Notes: generated from the sequence alone by a model not told the origin. A stretch of 64,000 nucleotides of DNA from Dimorphilus gyrociliatus (GCA_904063045.1 CAJFCJ010000024.1:186001-250000); one strand, 5' to 3'. Counted from the first letter of the stretch, positions 1 through 11,895 are shown. Translations and numbers: made by a program.

Positions 1-1762
1 TTTATGTGCTATGTTAAAATGAAAGAGTTGTAAATTTAGCTGAAAAAACTACTGTATTTACTAAAACTTTAAAGATATAACTTCTATTACTGTTTTTATA
101 ATAATTGAACATGATTGTACTTTTTAGGCTTGTCACCTAAAATATAAATCTAAATCAAAACCGTAAAAATAGTATAAAGATACATATACAGTATACATAT
201 AAGGGCTGCAGAGAGTATAAGATAAAAATTATGTATCATTTGTTCATTAGCATGTAGGCTAATGAACTCTTATTCTTCTTCTTTACGAGTAAAATATCGG
301 TTTTTTTCATTGTCTATCAAGCATTGTAGATATCAGAAGAGCTTGAAGTCTGTTTAGTAAAATTGAAGATACAAGGTATCCTTATCGTTTGTTTTTATAT
401 ATACTTGAAATAGTAAAAAAATGAGAAGAATCTCTTTTCATTTTCCCTGTAGCTATATATTTACATATAGTATAGAGAATACAGCATATTTGTCTCATTG
501 AAATTTCATAATTAGATAATAAGCCTAGAAAATTATAAATCTTTATTTTTTCCAACTTATCAGATGAAATCGGAGGAAGAAAACATAATTACATTTCTTA
601 GTTTGCTATTGGGGAAGTAAAATCTTCTTTTGTGGATATAATATAACTTCTAGTCTGAGTGAATTGAATCACTTATATTGTTCTCCATATGGTCTACTTC
701 AAGTCTTTGAAAATTAATACTGCTTCGGCACCCTTAGTAAGATCTCTAGGACATAATTTTGAAATGTCATAAATGGCTTTGTATCTGAGAACGCTGCCGT
801 GATAATTGCTTTCAAAGAGAGAGTGGCTCATGTACGATACCTGCTACACTCGTGTAATTAGCCAAAGGCTATCACATTCCGCGTTTCTTGGAAAATTAAC
901 CATCTTCGTTCTTAAAGAATTATCTTAAACAATATATAGACATATTCTTTATTTTTCAACGAACTTTGTCCTACCCAATTGCATATACAGACGTGAAACA
1001 AATAATTATTTTATGCTTATACAAACTACTTGATTGTTTACATTACTTTTAGATATTAGTCTTTACTTGTCTTTTACATGTCATAGGATTTATCCTTTCA
1101 TTTCGTACGCCATCTGTCGGATAAATAACGTGTCTTCAACGGAGGAGTTTTGTTTTAAAGTTACACACTTATTTAAAATATAATAAATAATTCGTGAATA
1201 AGATTGAGTTTCTCCTGAAAAATTTAATATTCATTTAAGAATTTTCAATATAATTTAGTAAAAAGACAAAGATAAGCAAAGTAAAAGTATTACAACTTTA
1301 GTGTTAATTTCTTTCTAAAATTATATATACTGTATATGTAACTTTATGCAATATATTTCTTTATGAATAAATGAAAGAATAAATGGCAATAATGGCAGAA
1401 ACAGGAAGATCACGTTTAAAAAGAGAAATACGTGAAACTTCTTTGAAATAAAAAATAAAGCAATATGGAGATGAAGAAAGGCTGAATTGTGATTACAATT
1501 CTGTAATAAAGAATTGGCTATAGCTTATGTATAAGTAGTGATGAATGAAATTTTAGTTGTCGATTGGAAACAGTGTCAATAGAGGTTTCTATTGTATTAT
1601 CTTAAAAATACAGTGAAAAGGCAAGGAGACATTAAAACAACATAAACAATTTGCAGAAGGAAACATCCATGCAACATTTTATACATTATGTAACTTTTAA
1701 AATGATATGAATTTGTGGACAAGTATTCAACAACAATTACAATATATAATCATTTTTTCTCA
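1..1762. other. Intergenic, no gene seen
   Basis: A+T rich sequence with frequent stops in all frames. The only structured signals are a CTCF-like motif at 1107-1120 and copies of the ATACWGTAT palindrome at 186-194 and 1327-1335. It lies downstream of the first GPCR, which is on the minus strand and ends at 1763. Confidence 0.6.
1107..1120 (-). promoter_or_regulatory. CTCF-like motif
   Basis: On the minus strand the 14-mer reads CCGACAGATGGCGT, against the vertebrate/fly CTCF core CCASYAGRKGGCRS. The whole AGATGGCG core is kept and three flanking positions differ. It lies 3' of the first GPCR and is the first of a series of such sites in this window. Confidence 0.5.
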
Positions 1763-2782
1763 TTATGTTTCTATTGGAGTTTTTATAACAGATAATGAGC
1801 GTCTTTCAGGAAAGAGTTTGTGAAATATTAAATATTTACGTAGTTCTTTCCTAAAAGCAGAATATCTAAAAGTATATATAAACGGATTTATAAAACAATT
1901 TACAAATATCATAAACACTGAAAATAGACCAAAATCTGTTTCCAAATTATATACAATACCAAGATTGTAACATAGGAAATATACTTGATTGAATATCCAA
2001 CAAAATAGGAAAGCGCCCGCAACTATTGCAAAAGTTTTAATACTGTTTCTTTTTACTCTTTCAGAAGTTTGAATTCCAGTAGATGGTTTAATAATTGTTG
2101 ACTTTTTTGCAAAAATAAACGCTATACCCATGTAGGAAAACATGATTGCTACAAGCGGTATGATAAATTGTACGCAAGTTAAACCAATACCAACAGCTTT
2201 TGCAACGGCTATACTTGGCCAATTCAGGAATAAACCGCAGGTACCGTTCGGCAGAACTATCGATGTAGGAACATGATAAGAAAATTCATATAATATTCCA
2301 AATATCCAAATACATATACAAAGAACAATTAGACAGCTTCGTTTAACATTTTTATGTTGTATGGGAAATCGAATAGATGCAAAACGCTCCAACGATAAGA
2401 ATACTAAATTGTAAGTTGACGCTATTAAAAGAGCCCATACTAAAACACCACCATACCAAGCTCTACAATACCATTCGCGCAGGGTAACACTTGAATTGGA
2501 CACATCCACTAGCCTCCTTGTCCAATATTCCAAAACAAGTAAAACCGAAGCTAAGCCGTCCAAAATACTCTGATTGATCAAAAATATCGTTGATGAGATT
2601 TTTTTCAAAGGACCTTTAGACCTGAGTAGAATAAAAAGAACAAACATATTTCCACTAGTTCCCAATATAGATATTAATGTATAAACAATATCTTGAAGAA
2701 CTTCTAGTTTTCTAGTTGAAGAATGTGCAATATTTGTTGTATTTCCTTCAATCATGGTAATTATTTGTCTAATATTCGCCAC
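1763..2782 (-). CDS. Class A (rhodopsin-like) GPCR, orphan family member 1
   Basis: Single-exon ORF of 339 residues with seven hydrophobic segments; a plasma-membrane G-protein-coupled receptor. Family landmarks are visible: GN in TM1 (GTSGNMFVL), LD in TM2 (NQSILDG), the disulfide cysteine at the top of TM3 (WYCRAWY) with its partner in loop 2 (GTCGLF), an E/DRY variant LERF at the end of TM3, CWIFNQ in TM6 and NPFIY (NPxxY) in TM7. An NTT glycosylation sequon lies in the short N-terminus. The layout resembles peptide-type receptors, but no ligand can be assigned. Four relatives follow at 3746, 8176, 10032 and 12796, all without introns, so this is a local, lineage-expanded family. A second in-frame Met at residue 10 is an alternative start. 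Confidence 0.9.
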   Translation of the reverse strand: MANIRQIITMIEGNTTNIAHSSTRKLEVLQDIVYTLISILGTSGNMFVLFILLRSKGPLKKISSTIFLINQSILDGLASVLLVLEYWTRRLVDVSNSSVTLREWYCRAWYGGVLVWALLIASTYNLVFLSLERFASIRFPIQHKNVKRSCLIVLCICIWIFGILYEFSYHVPTSIVLPNGTCGLFLNWPSIAVAKAVGIGLTCVQFIIPLVAIMFSYMGIAFIFAKKSTIIKPSTGIQTSERVKRNSIKTFAIVAGAFLFCWIFNQVYFLCYNLGIVYNLETDFGLFSVFMIFVNCFINPFIYTFRYSAFRKELRKYLIFHKLFPERRSLSVIKTPIET

Positions 2783-3745
2783 TCTACGATCAATTCATAG
2801 AGGTCGCTATTGCCTATCAATAACAAGAAATTAAGTATTTGCACTTCTACTATTTAAGTTATTAAAATTATTTTCCAAAGTATCTTCAGGAGGATAAAAA
2901 ATCTTCAAACGTATTTGATCATTTAAGTATGTGTGTTAAGTTTAGTTTACTTATTTATAGTGGTATATATGTATATATATCAGACATATATAGAATTGCA
3001 TGATAGAAAAAGTCTCCTCTCTACGTATTAGGTTAAGAGAAATAGTTGAAAAGAAAATGATAAAGAGATGTCGCAAAGTAATTCATTAAGAGGACAATAT
3101 CAAAATTTCCTTGAATCTTAATTATCTATATGTTTTTTAGGCTCTTTAAACCATCGAAATATTGTCTATATTTATTTATCTTTACTATTTTTATTGCTTC
3201 ATCCCTCTTTTTCTTACTTTATCATCTAATATAGATAATTCTGTAAACAAACAATCGTTTAAAGATGATTTATTTGAGAATAAAGTATCATTTAATACAC
3301 GCTGTTAAAATTCTCATATAACTCTAGTTTTGCACTTATTTTTGTCCTATGTTAGAAATTTGTCAATTAGTTTATTTCTTCGTAAAATGCAAATAGTAAG
3401 TTATGTAATGTTTGGCTCCATCTGTTGGACAAAAAGAGATTATACAAATACGCTGCAGGGTGAGAATATACTTTATTAGATGAAAATTACAATAACTAAA
3501 TATAGCTAAGGACTTAATGAAATGGAGACAAGCTTTAAAAGTTTTGTCTGGGATTTATTATCCAATTGAAGTTCACGTGACTTTGTTAAAGTGAAGGCGA
3601 TTGGTGGTACTGAGATGACATAAGTTGTGGATGTAATATACCTTGTGGAAACACTTAACATGGATCTTTCATATTCAAGATCAAGTAGCAGCCACATCGT
3701 TTATTCTAATTTTCTTGACGGAGAAAACTTTAAACTGGAAACGCA
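2783..3745. other. Shared upstream region of two divergent GPCR genes
   Basis: This roughly 960-base gap separates the starts of two divergently transcribed receptors (minus strand starting at 2782, plus strand at 3746), so it should hold both promoters. It contains a weaker CTCF-like site at 3415-3428. No gene is seen; small ORFs on the minus strand here look like chance. Confidence 0.55.
3415..3428 (-). promoter_or_regulatory. CTCF-like motif (weak)
   Basis: Minus-strand reading CCAACAGATGGAGC matches CCASYAGRKGGCRS at 12 of 14 positions; one mismatch is in the GGC core (GGA). It lies between two divergent receptor genes. Confidence 0.4.
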
Positions 3746-4777
3746 ATGAATTCCAATTCTGATAATACAACAAAGAAGGATGAACTACCTGTTGATCCAG
3801 AGCAGGAAAACATCGAATTAATGCAAGATATCATTTTTACAACTATATCTATCTTTGGAACGTTTGGGAATTTATTTGTTTTATTTATAATTTTGAAATC
3901 AAAAGGAAGATTGAGAACAGCTCTATCTACTATATTTATTATCAATCAAAGTCTATTGGATATGACGGCAGCTATCTTATTGTTTGCTGATCATTGGACA
4001 AGTAGATTAGTTGATGAGACTAAACTTACTGGAACATTTCTAATTTGGTATTGTCGTGCTTGGTACAAAGGAGCGTGGGTTTGGGGTATTTTAACTGGAT
4101 CGTCGTATAATTTGGTTCTTCTATCGTTAGAACGATATTTTTCAGTTATATTTCCAATCGCTCACAAGAATTTATCGAGGAGGAAAATAATCATCGCCGC
4201 TATTTTAGTTTGGCTTATTTTTATAAGCTACGAATTTTCACATCAAACGCCTACGAGCACTATTTCAGAGACAGGTCATTGCGCTCCTTTTTCTAAATGG
4301 CCAAATGATCTGATAAGGCGGTCAGTTGGAGTTTTGATCATAGCTATTCAATTTATAATACCGCTAATAATCATTGCTTTTTCCTACATTTCATTGGCAA
4401 TAACTTTTTCTAAGAAATCAGCTAGTGTTGCACCTTCACAACATGGTCAGGATATGTCTCAAAGGGTTAGAAAGAATAGTATTAAAACCTTTGCCATTGT
4501 AGCTTGCGCTTTTGTAATTTGTTGGATATTCAATCAGACGTACTTTTTAGGTTTTTATTTTGGTCTTGTCTCGTCTCTTACAGGATACTATTATCATTTC
4601 TCCGTATTTATGGTATTTGTTAATTGTTTTATTAATCCATTCATATACACATTTAGATATGGTGAATTTAAGAAAGAGTTACGTAAATATCGTCTATTTA
4701 AATTGTGTATGAGGTCTAAAGGTGAAACAAAAGAAGGAGCAAACATGTCAACTGATAAAACTAGTACAAATTACTAG
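3746..4777 (+). CDS. Class A (rhodopsin-like) GPCR, family member 2
   Basis: Intronless ORF of 343 residues with seven membrane segments. Landmarks are GTFGNLFVL in TM1, LLDM in TM2, WYCRAWY at TM3, LERY at the TM3 cytoplasmic end (DRY variant), CWIFNQ in TM6 and NPFIY in TM7. It is the only member of the local array on the plus strand and is divergent from the member at 1763-2782. From the third intracellular loop to the tail (about residues 220-325) it is nearly identical to the member at 8176-9216, including at synonymous sites, whereas the N-terminal two thirds differ clearly; this suggests gene conversion. The tail is short and Ser/Thr rich. Ligand and G protein unknown. Confidence 0.92.
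   Translation: MNSNSDNTTKKDELPVDPEQENIELMQDIIFTTISIFGTFGNLFVLFIILKSKGRLRTALSTIFIINQSLLDMTAAILLFADHWTSRLVDETKLTGTFLIWYCRAWYKGAWVWGILTGSSYNLVLLSLERYFSVIFPIAHKNLSRRKIIIAAILVWLIFISYEFSHQTPTSTISETGHCAPFSKWPNDLIRRSVGVLIIAIQFIIPLIIIAFSYISLAITFSKKSASVAPSQHGQDMSQRVRKNSIKTFAIVACAFVICWIFNQTYFLGFYFGLVSSLTGYYYHFSVFMVFVNCFINPFIYTFRYGEFKKELRKYRLFKLCMRSKGETKEGANMSTDKTSTNY
4420..4720 (+). repeat. Inverted near-identical tract shared with the GPCR at 8176-9216
   Basis: Bases 4502-4561 equal the reverse complement of 8401-8460 at all 60 positions, and neighbouring blocks on both sides differ at only a few positions out of 60, synonymous sites included. The copies are in opposite orientation about 3.7 kb apart. 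The tract covers the coding sequence from the third intracellular loop through TM7 to the start of the tail. Confidence 0.85.
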
Positions 4778-6858
4778 TTGCAATTAATTATTTCTCAATC
4801 TTACCATTTTAACAAATTAGATTGATGTTTATCAGGGTGTTCGTTCTAGAATAGCAAATTTTCAGACACGTACGAATACGCAAACACATAACACACACAG
4901 CTATACTCACTTACAAATATATATATACTAATATATATATATACTGCATAAATATGTACAGTATGTATATCCTTCTCTCTCTCTCTCTTACTCATGACAC
5001 TAAATTCATAACTGGTTAAGTGATGTTATGTGTCATTAAACTGTTGTTGTATATTAATTAATTCTTATTCTTTAACAATTTTTAGCTAAAATATGCAAAA
5101 TTAATTTACAAAGTACCATTAATCGTGCTAGTTGATTTGAATACACAAATAAAATATACAGTATTATGATATAATGCGTTATTAAAACGTTTATTAATCA
5201 GCCAAAAATAATCTAAAGTCTATTTAAAGGCAAATGTAGGTACACTATATTTATTAATATATAGACTTATATATTTATCATATTTGGTAGAATAAGAAAA
5301 GCACTCTTGCTCTTCGTCTATTTGAATAAAAGATAATTTATTTATTTTATATTAAATAGGGAGATTTTTTTTTGTTCCGATGTTAATCGACATTCTCTTC
5401 ACCTGAAATAATAAAGAGAATTTTATATATTTAGTGTGTTTGCATTAGAAACTATATGAATTAATATCCCGGTTAAACAACATCTTCGTTAGATCATCTA
5501 ACGATGAAAATTCAAAAGATTCATTTTTTTATCATACTAAAAGAAGTTCATTTCCTTTATCAAAAACCAGGCATCCGTAAGTTTTGGAGCATTTAGTTAC
5601 AGACTGAACTTGAAAGGGATTTTTCTGTTGTAAAATTATCCAAACAAACTTGCATTGTGATCATAAAAGACAATTTGACCTAAAAAGGGACTAACGGTAT
5701 CCTTCCATCCATTTTTATATAAAAAAGAAGGTTATCAAAATTTATCCTTGTTGAAATATGTTTATATAAAAATAGTTTCCAATTTAGATAAATAGATAGA
5801 GTAATTTAACATAATTATGATCATTAATTCTTTTGTATTTCATAAAGAATAGACAAATTTCACTTTTTATAGCTTTTCTTTCATAAAAATTATTTCTATA
5901 AAAAGCTCTTTCTCTTCCTCTTCTTCTCTGTATTATCTTTTCTCTTTTCTTTTTCTTATTTAAACATTTTACTGAACTTTACTTACATCCTTAAACTTTG
6001 TCTTCGTTAATTAACTTAACAAGTGATAAGAAAAAAAATGGAATATGAAGTATGCTGTATTATTAATCCTAAATTGATTATCCTTCCTCCTTTATTACTG
6101 TCTATTAGAGTTTCTTGTTTATTGTTTACTTTGTAAATTCTATTTTTCTTTTATCACAGACACTTTTAAAGAAGATCCTGGAGTGATAATTTTTATAATC
6201 CTTCATATTTTACATTATCAGTTAAAAGGATATTTGTGTAATAAGACCATCCAAGTTTTGTCTTTTTTATAATTAACATACAATACTATAATTACTTCTT
6301 TCTCAGTCTTTTGTTGCTTAAAAAATGAAAATTTCCTAAGGAGCTCACCTTTCGGGTGCATTCATCAGTATCTAAAAAATATTTAGTCATTTTGACTTTT
6401 ATCTCCTCTTATTTAATATTTTTTTGAGATGAAAGGATAAAACTTTCTATAGGTTTCCTCTATGTCAATAGCACTAGGGTTCTTTAAATTGTATCGATAT
6501 TTCTAGATCGTTTACTTATTTTACAAACTGCCAGTATAATCTGTTGAAAAGTGTTCTAGCCGACTATATATTTACTGCAGAAATTCGTTATGCCTAACGG
6601 CGCAATTTCTCTTTTTTGCATTTCCTGAAATCCTCATTTCTTTATTTTTGGTGCATTAAAATAAAAAGATTCATATGAACTATATGCATGCATTCCTATT
6701 TAATGAGTATACAATAATCTATAGTTGGAAAAAATGATAATTTAATTGAAAGTCTGTTTTTAATTAAAAGTCTATTTGTATTGAGAATTATTTGTTCACT
6801 AAAAGGGATTTTCCAAAATTTTCAACATCATTACGCTGCATATATATCATAATTATTA

Positions 6859-6872
6859 ATGCCATCTATTGG
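6859..6872 (-). promoter_or_regulatory. CTCF-like motif
   Basis: Minus-strand reading CCAATAGATGGCAT matches the CTCF core CCASYAGRKGGCRS at 12 of 14 positions, with the AGATGGC core intact. It lies in the gap between two GPCR genes. Confidence 0.5.
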
Positions 6873-7408
6873 ATATGAAGAAACAATCTCAAACCTACAT
6901 TCTTTCTAAAATCTATTTAAATATGAGCGGAGAAAGAATAGAAAGATGAAAAAGTTATATTATCTACTGTTAATTTAATAAAAACAAATAGAAAATGTTT
7001 GTTGTTTACTGAAATAGTATTTTCTCTCTTACAGTCTATATATATACACTTTATTTATGTATTATTATAAATACACAGATAAGACAAAGTCTTTACACTA
7101 AGTCCTCTTAACCTGTTTATATTTGCCCCTATTCTATATATAAGTTGATTTTCTGGACAAAAGAATTTATAATGATAGCATTCTTTTCTATATTTATATA
7201 ATTTTCGTTAAAATACAAATGATGAATGTAATACTAGATAATAAATTTTAAGCATATATTAAAATTTTATCATTCCAATTCAAAACATAATAGAATAACA
7301 TTTTATACTAAAAATGTGTTTACATTAGCACGAAATTTTCTCATTTTTCTATTAAAATTTGATACATGTATAAAAACAAGGAAGAATGGACAATGAAGAA
7401 ACAAGGAG

Positions 7409-7435
7409 AAAGAGAGAGAGAGAGAGAGAGAGAGA
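7409..7435 (+). repeat. (AG)n microsatellite
   Basis: Uninterrupted alternating AG/GA dinucleotides in intergenic sequence. Confidence 0.9.
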
Positions 7436-8175
7436 ATGATAAAAAATGTGTCAGATACCTATTTTTAGATATTCTATCTTGGTTTCTGTTTACATCATGT
7501 ATAAAGTTTATATAAACGAACTAATTTAGAATATTTAGGTACAGTTCCCTTTTTTTACTTTTACTCTAAAATCAATTTTATGTAATATTTTTTATAATAA
7601 AAAAAAGTTCACTACTTAAGTACAGAATCTTAGTATCTATTGAAAGTATATTTATACAAATAATACCATTTTTTACTCTTCATAATAAGTCTTTGATTTC
7701 TCTCGTTTTAAGTTTTTAGTTTTCTTTTTTTTTTAAAAAAAAGAAATAAATTAATTTTAACTTTATTTAAAATATTTAATATCATTCTTTACAATAAATG
7801 AAATTATTTTAAAAAGCGGCGGCAAAGAGATGTAATGTCAATACGTCTGTATAATAACAACCGTTCCTCAAACACCCTATTTACAGAATGATTACATCGA
7901 AGTTTTATTTTCCCTATGAACACTCTAGTATGAATTCTAGCGGTATTTTCCTGTTATTCTTCAAACATGATTACTTTATTTTATCATTATCCGAATGAAT
8001 GTGAAATGGAAATGATATTGCACTTTATTTTATTTTTTGCGTGTTTTATATTAAATATTTTCTCAAATATATTTTACTACAGATATGTATAGGAGTAATC
8101 AATTAATAAGTATACAAACAATTTCATATGGGCTTAGGGGAGTACGACGAAATCCTACAACATTAATATAATTAG

Positions 8176-9216
8176 TTAGAACTTTGATTCCTTTGTGTCC
8201 TTCTCCTCTGCTGAATTTTCACCACTTGTTGATATTTCGTTACTAACTTTAAAACATTGCTTAAATAGACGATATTTACGCAATTCTTTCTTAAATTCAC
8301 CATATCTAAATGTGTATATGAATGGATTAATAAAACAATTAACAAATACCATAAATTTTGAGAAATGATAATAATAGCCTGTAAGAGACGAGACAAGACC
8401 AAAATAAAAACCTAAAAAGTACGTCTGATTGAATATCCAACAAATTACAAAAGCGCAAGCTACAATGGCAAAGGTTTTAATACTATTCTTTCTAACCCTT
8501 TGAGGCATATCCTGAGCATGTTGTGAAGGCGCAACACTAGCTGATTTCTTAGAGAAACTTATTGCCAACGAAATATATGAGAAGGCAATGATTACTAGCG
8601 GTATAATGAATTGTATTACAACTATTAATATTCCTACAGCTCTTCTGGTAAGATCATTCGGCCAATTTGAAAAAGACCGACATAATCCGGTACTCAATAC
8701 TACAGTTGTACCCGATTGATGAGCATATTGATAGCAAATGAATACAATCCACACTAAAGTTGCTGCAATAATAGCCTTTCGCCTCGATAAATTCTTGTGA
8801 GCGACCGGATACATAACTGAAAAGTATCGTTCTAATGATAAAAGAACTAAATTATACGATGATCCTATAAGAACACCCCAAACAGTTACATGCCCATTCC
8901 AGCCGTGACAGTACCATTTTAACAATGATCCATGCATTGTTCTCTCGTCTATCAATTTTTCTGTCCAGTAGCTAATTCCAAGTAGAACGGAAGTTGCTGT
9001 GTCTATCAAACTTTGATTAATTAAAAAGATCGTTGACATCATTTTATGTATTGGTCCTCTGGATCGAAGTACAATTATTAAAACAAATATATTACCAAAA
9101 GTTCCTAAAACAGATATTATTGTATAAGTAACATCCTGAACGAATTCAATAGTTTCTTTTTCGTTTTTTATAGTATTTGAATTGTTTCTTATTATCGTTC
9201 CATTGAAAGTTATCAT
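8176..9216 (-). CDS. Class A (rhodopsin-like) GPCR, family member 3
   Basis: Intronless ORF of 346 residues. Seven transmembrane segments with GTFGNIFVL in TM1, LIDT in TM2, WYCHGWN at TM3, LERY as DRY variant, CWIFNQ in TM6 and NPFIY in TM7. The N-terminus has two NxT/S sequons (NGT, NNS). The last third is almost the same protein as the member at 3746-4777, with near-identical DNA, while TM1-TM4 have diverged, so the two genes appear to have exchanged sequence recently. The charged tail (EEKDTKESKF) is unlike the others. A 76-residue ORF in another frame inside this gene is a shadow and is not annotated. Confidence 0.92.
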   Translation of the reverse strand: MITFNGTIIRNNSNTIKNEKETIEFVQDVTYTIISVLGTFGNIFVLIIVLRSRGPIHKMMSTIFLINQSLIDTATSVLLGISYWTEKLIDERTMHGSLLKWYCHGWNGHVTVWGVLIGSSYNLVLLSLERYFSVMYPVAHKNLSRRKAIIAATLVWIVFICYQYAHQSGTTVVLSTGLCRSFSNWPNDLTRRAVGILIVVIQFIIPLVIIAFSYISLAISFSKKSASVAPSQHAQDMPQRVRKNSIKTFAIVACAFVICWIFNQTYFLGFYFGLVSSLTGYYYHFSKFMVFVNCFINPFIYTFRYGEFKKELRKYRLFKQCFKVSNEISTSGENSAEEKDTKESKF

Positions 9217-10031
9217 CTCACTTTTCTCTTCTTAATATAATGTTCCCAACATGAATGTTATTTTTATTACAGTTCTTACGAAATTTTGTCTCAGGTGTGC
9301 TCGAAAATTACTTTACAGCTTCATTTTTATAATTAAAATATCATCCAATAGACTCTTCTATGTTTATTCTATCCAATCACAATTCGTTTTAGAAAATATA
9401 ACACCTATTCTATAGTAAAATTTGTTGTTTTTTTTAACTACTCCAATATAGACGTCAGTGACGTCTAACTAATTTGCATAAATTGACAGAAATGGCTAAT
9501 ATTCTTTTAGAAATTAGTTTCTTTATTTAAATCTTTTTGGAGACATTAAACATTCAATTATGAATAGATGTAGGTATTGCATTTATATGTGATAGATGGC
9601 GCCAAAGATAAATATGAGAAAATGAAAATAGACGAAAAAAAAGGAAAATTATTATTATTCAATAAACAAACAAAGAAACTCTTGTTTAAAACGAAATATT
9701 CAACTTTTAATCTTTTAATGACTAATAACTTCTTTTTTTAATGTTTCTTAAGAGGATAAAGGGAAATACAGACTGTATGTACCTAATATATTTATTTGTT
9801 TATTTGTAAGTATATAGGTTTTGTTAGAAATTTCTAAGGAAAAATGTAGTATTTGATATCGTAGATGAATAGGCTAATAAAGGAAGCTAAGGAATATTTC
9901 TGTGGCTCTTTCATAAACAAAAGTATAGAGGGATACACTTTAAAATATCTCATTAAGAATAATTTTTAGGAATAGGGAAGAAAATATTCTAAAAACAATG
10001 AAAGTATCTTTTCGTATTATTTAATAATATT
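9217..10031. other. Intergenic region between two GPCR genes
   Basis: About 800 bases upstream of the receptor starting at 9216 and downstream of the next one. Apart from the CTCF-like site at 9589-9602 no gene or RNA was recognised. Confidence 0.55.
9589..9602 (+). promoter_or_regulatory. CTCF-like motif
   Basis: The plus strand reads GTGATAGATGGCGC. The nine-base core AGATGGCGC is a full match to the 3' part of the CTCF consensus, while the 5' flank matches at only one position. It lies about 370 bases upstream of the receptor starting at 9216. Confidence 0.45.
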
Positions 10032-11012
10032 TTAAAATGAGCACTGTGTTCTCGCGGATGTTCCTTGTGAAGCATTTAATGGGTTCACCTCTTTCTTTTT
10101 AAAACAGTTACGCTTTAAAAGTTCTTTTTTAAATTCGTCATATCTAAAAGTATATATAAATGGATTAATAAAACAATTAACAAATACCATAATAACTGAA
10201 AAATGTCCAAATACTGTTTCTAAACTGTCGATTAATCCTATACTAAACAAGAAAAAGTAAATTTGATTAAATATCCAACAGAAAACAAAGGCTATTGAAA
10301 CTATAGCAAATGTTTTTATACTACTTTTGCGTATCCTCTGAGTTGTTTCATTCGCTATGCTAGATGTTCTCTTGACAAATGATAAGGATATCGATATGTA
10401 AATATATGATATAATTAGAAGTGGTAATATAAATTGAACAAGTACGACAAATATACCAACACCTCTAGAAGTTTCCAAATTAGGCATTTTAACAAATAAA
10501 CCACAATTACCATCTGGTAAAACAATCGTTGTTGGAACTTGCCTCGCTAGTTGATAGACTACACACACCAACCACAGAACTACACATAAGACAATTACTC
10601 TGTTTCGCGACAAATTTTTGTGCTGAATAGGATACTTTATGGAAACGTATCGTTCCAAGGAGAGAAACACAAGATTATATGTGGAGGCTACCATTATACC
10701 CCAAACAAAAACGCCTCCATACCATCCTCTACAATACCAGTTTAACAATCCGGAGCTCAAATCGGAGACGTCTACCAATTTTCTAGTCCAGTATTCAAGT
10801 GCCAGAAGAAAAGATGCCGAAGCGTCCAAAATACTTTGATTAATTAGAAAGATAGATGACAATGCTTTGTGAATTGAACCTTTTGACTTTAACACAATAT
10901 ATAAAACAAACAAATTTCCAAATATACCCAAGATTGCAATTAATGAAAATGCAATGTCTTGAACAAGTTCTAATTGAACAGAAGTTTCAGAATGAGAGGA
11001 GTTACCAGCCAT
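10032..11012 (-). CDS. Class A (rhodopsin-like) GPCR, family member 4
   Basis: Intronless ORF of 326 residues with seven membrane segments: GIFGNLFVL in TM1, ILDA in TM2, WYCRGWY at TM3 with GNCGLF in loop 2, LERY at the TM3 end, CWIFNQ in TM6 and NPFIY in TM7. The N-terminus begins MAGNSS with an N-glycosylation sequon directly after the start. The third loop is shorter than in members 2 and 3. Closest by eye to member 1 (shared tracts such as NLVFLSLER and IVLPDGNCGLF). The tail ends in Ser/Thr/Cys residues that could be palmitoylated, an inference only. Confidence 0.92.
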   Translation of the reverse strand: MAGNSSHSETSVQLELVQDIAFSLIAILGIFGNLFVLYIVLKSKGSIHKALSSIFLINQSILDASASFLLALEYWTRKLVDVSDLSSGLLNWYCRGWYGGVFVWGIMVASTYNLVFLSLERYVSIKYPIQHKNLSRNRVIVLCVVLWLVCVVYQLARQVPTTIVLPDGNCGLFVKMPNLETSRGVGIFVVLVQFILPLLIISYIYISISLSFVKRTSSIANETTQRIRKSSIKTFAIVSIAFVFCWIFNQIYFFLFSIGLIDSLETVFGHFSVIMVFVNCFINPFIYTFRYDEFKKELLKRNCFKKKEVNPLNASQGTSARTQCSF

Positions 11013-11441
11013 ACTCTCTCTTCTAATCTTTAATAATCATAAGTAAAGAAAGTATCTATAATTCTCCAGGGGGCGTCTAAATATCAACTCCTCGACTAAG
11101 GTTTCGTTTAAGGATTTGAAATTATGTTAATTAACCTATGTGCTTTGGTTGTAAATTAGATTATCAAAACAAATACTTAATTATATTGAAAAAGTTTGAC
11201 TAATTAAATGCGCTATGTAATTTCTTTCATATCTTAAGTTTACCATAAAGTTTATATTTCATTTCTATGGAAACTAGAAATATCGTTAGTAGCTATTATA
11301 TTTTTAACGTGCTTTTATGCTAATAGAAACTAAACTGAAAAAAGAAATTAAGTAAATAGAGAAACGTTTGAGAGGCTTTTAGGAAATAAATAAGATCTAA
11401 CAAATATTAGAGTCCTAAGAATTATTAAATATCTAGATTCA

Positions 11442-11473
<32 letters not shown>

Positions 11474-11881
11474 AATTGTGAATTGCAAAGCATTGATAGC
11501 CATATTCAGTCATAATTTTCAATAATAATAGGTACATATAAGGAATATAAAATAGTTTCAAAGAAATTATCTATAACTGCTATGTTTTGTCATCTCTAGA
11601 GTGAAAAAGAATACAGTTTTTATGTGCTTGAAACGTTAATCTTCCATACGGAATAGACACTTTTCTAACTCTTACCTTCTATAATATCCGGTCCATTTGT
11701 AAGATCAAGAACAAACACAGTCATACAGGCACTCTAAGATTACTTTTTTCTCAAAGTCTCACCTTTTATGTTTGACACTGACTTATAGGACGAAATAGTA
11801 TCACACTAAGGAAACAATAAAACTTCAGATTAACAAGTGAAATCTTTAGAATTTAATACAATCGAGGATCTCCGAAAAGCT

Positions 11882-11895
11882 GCGCCACCTATGAA
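11882..11895 (-). promoter_or_regulatory. CTCF-like motif
   Basis: Minus-strand reading TTCATAGGTGGCGC holds the classic AGGTGGCGC core seen in fly and vertebrate CTCF sites; the 5' half is poor. Confidence 0.4.

Larger units (their letters stand above)
4778..8175. other. Long intergenic gap between tail-to-tail GPCR genes
   Basis: About 3.4 kb separate the 3' ends of two convergent receptor genes. No ORF with recognisable content was found. The gap holds a TA microsatellite around 4917-4945, a short CT run near 4975-4989, an AG microsatellite around 7409-7435, an ATACAGTAT copy at 5156-5164 and a CTCF-like site at 6859-6872. Confidence 0.55.

Noticed and set aside
11063-11078. CAGGGGGCGTCT (and similar GGGCGTCT at 13846 and 47569) as CTCF sites
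   Set aside because: Only the GGGCG part fits; at 47569 it lies in a short coding exon. Left out of the count.
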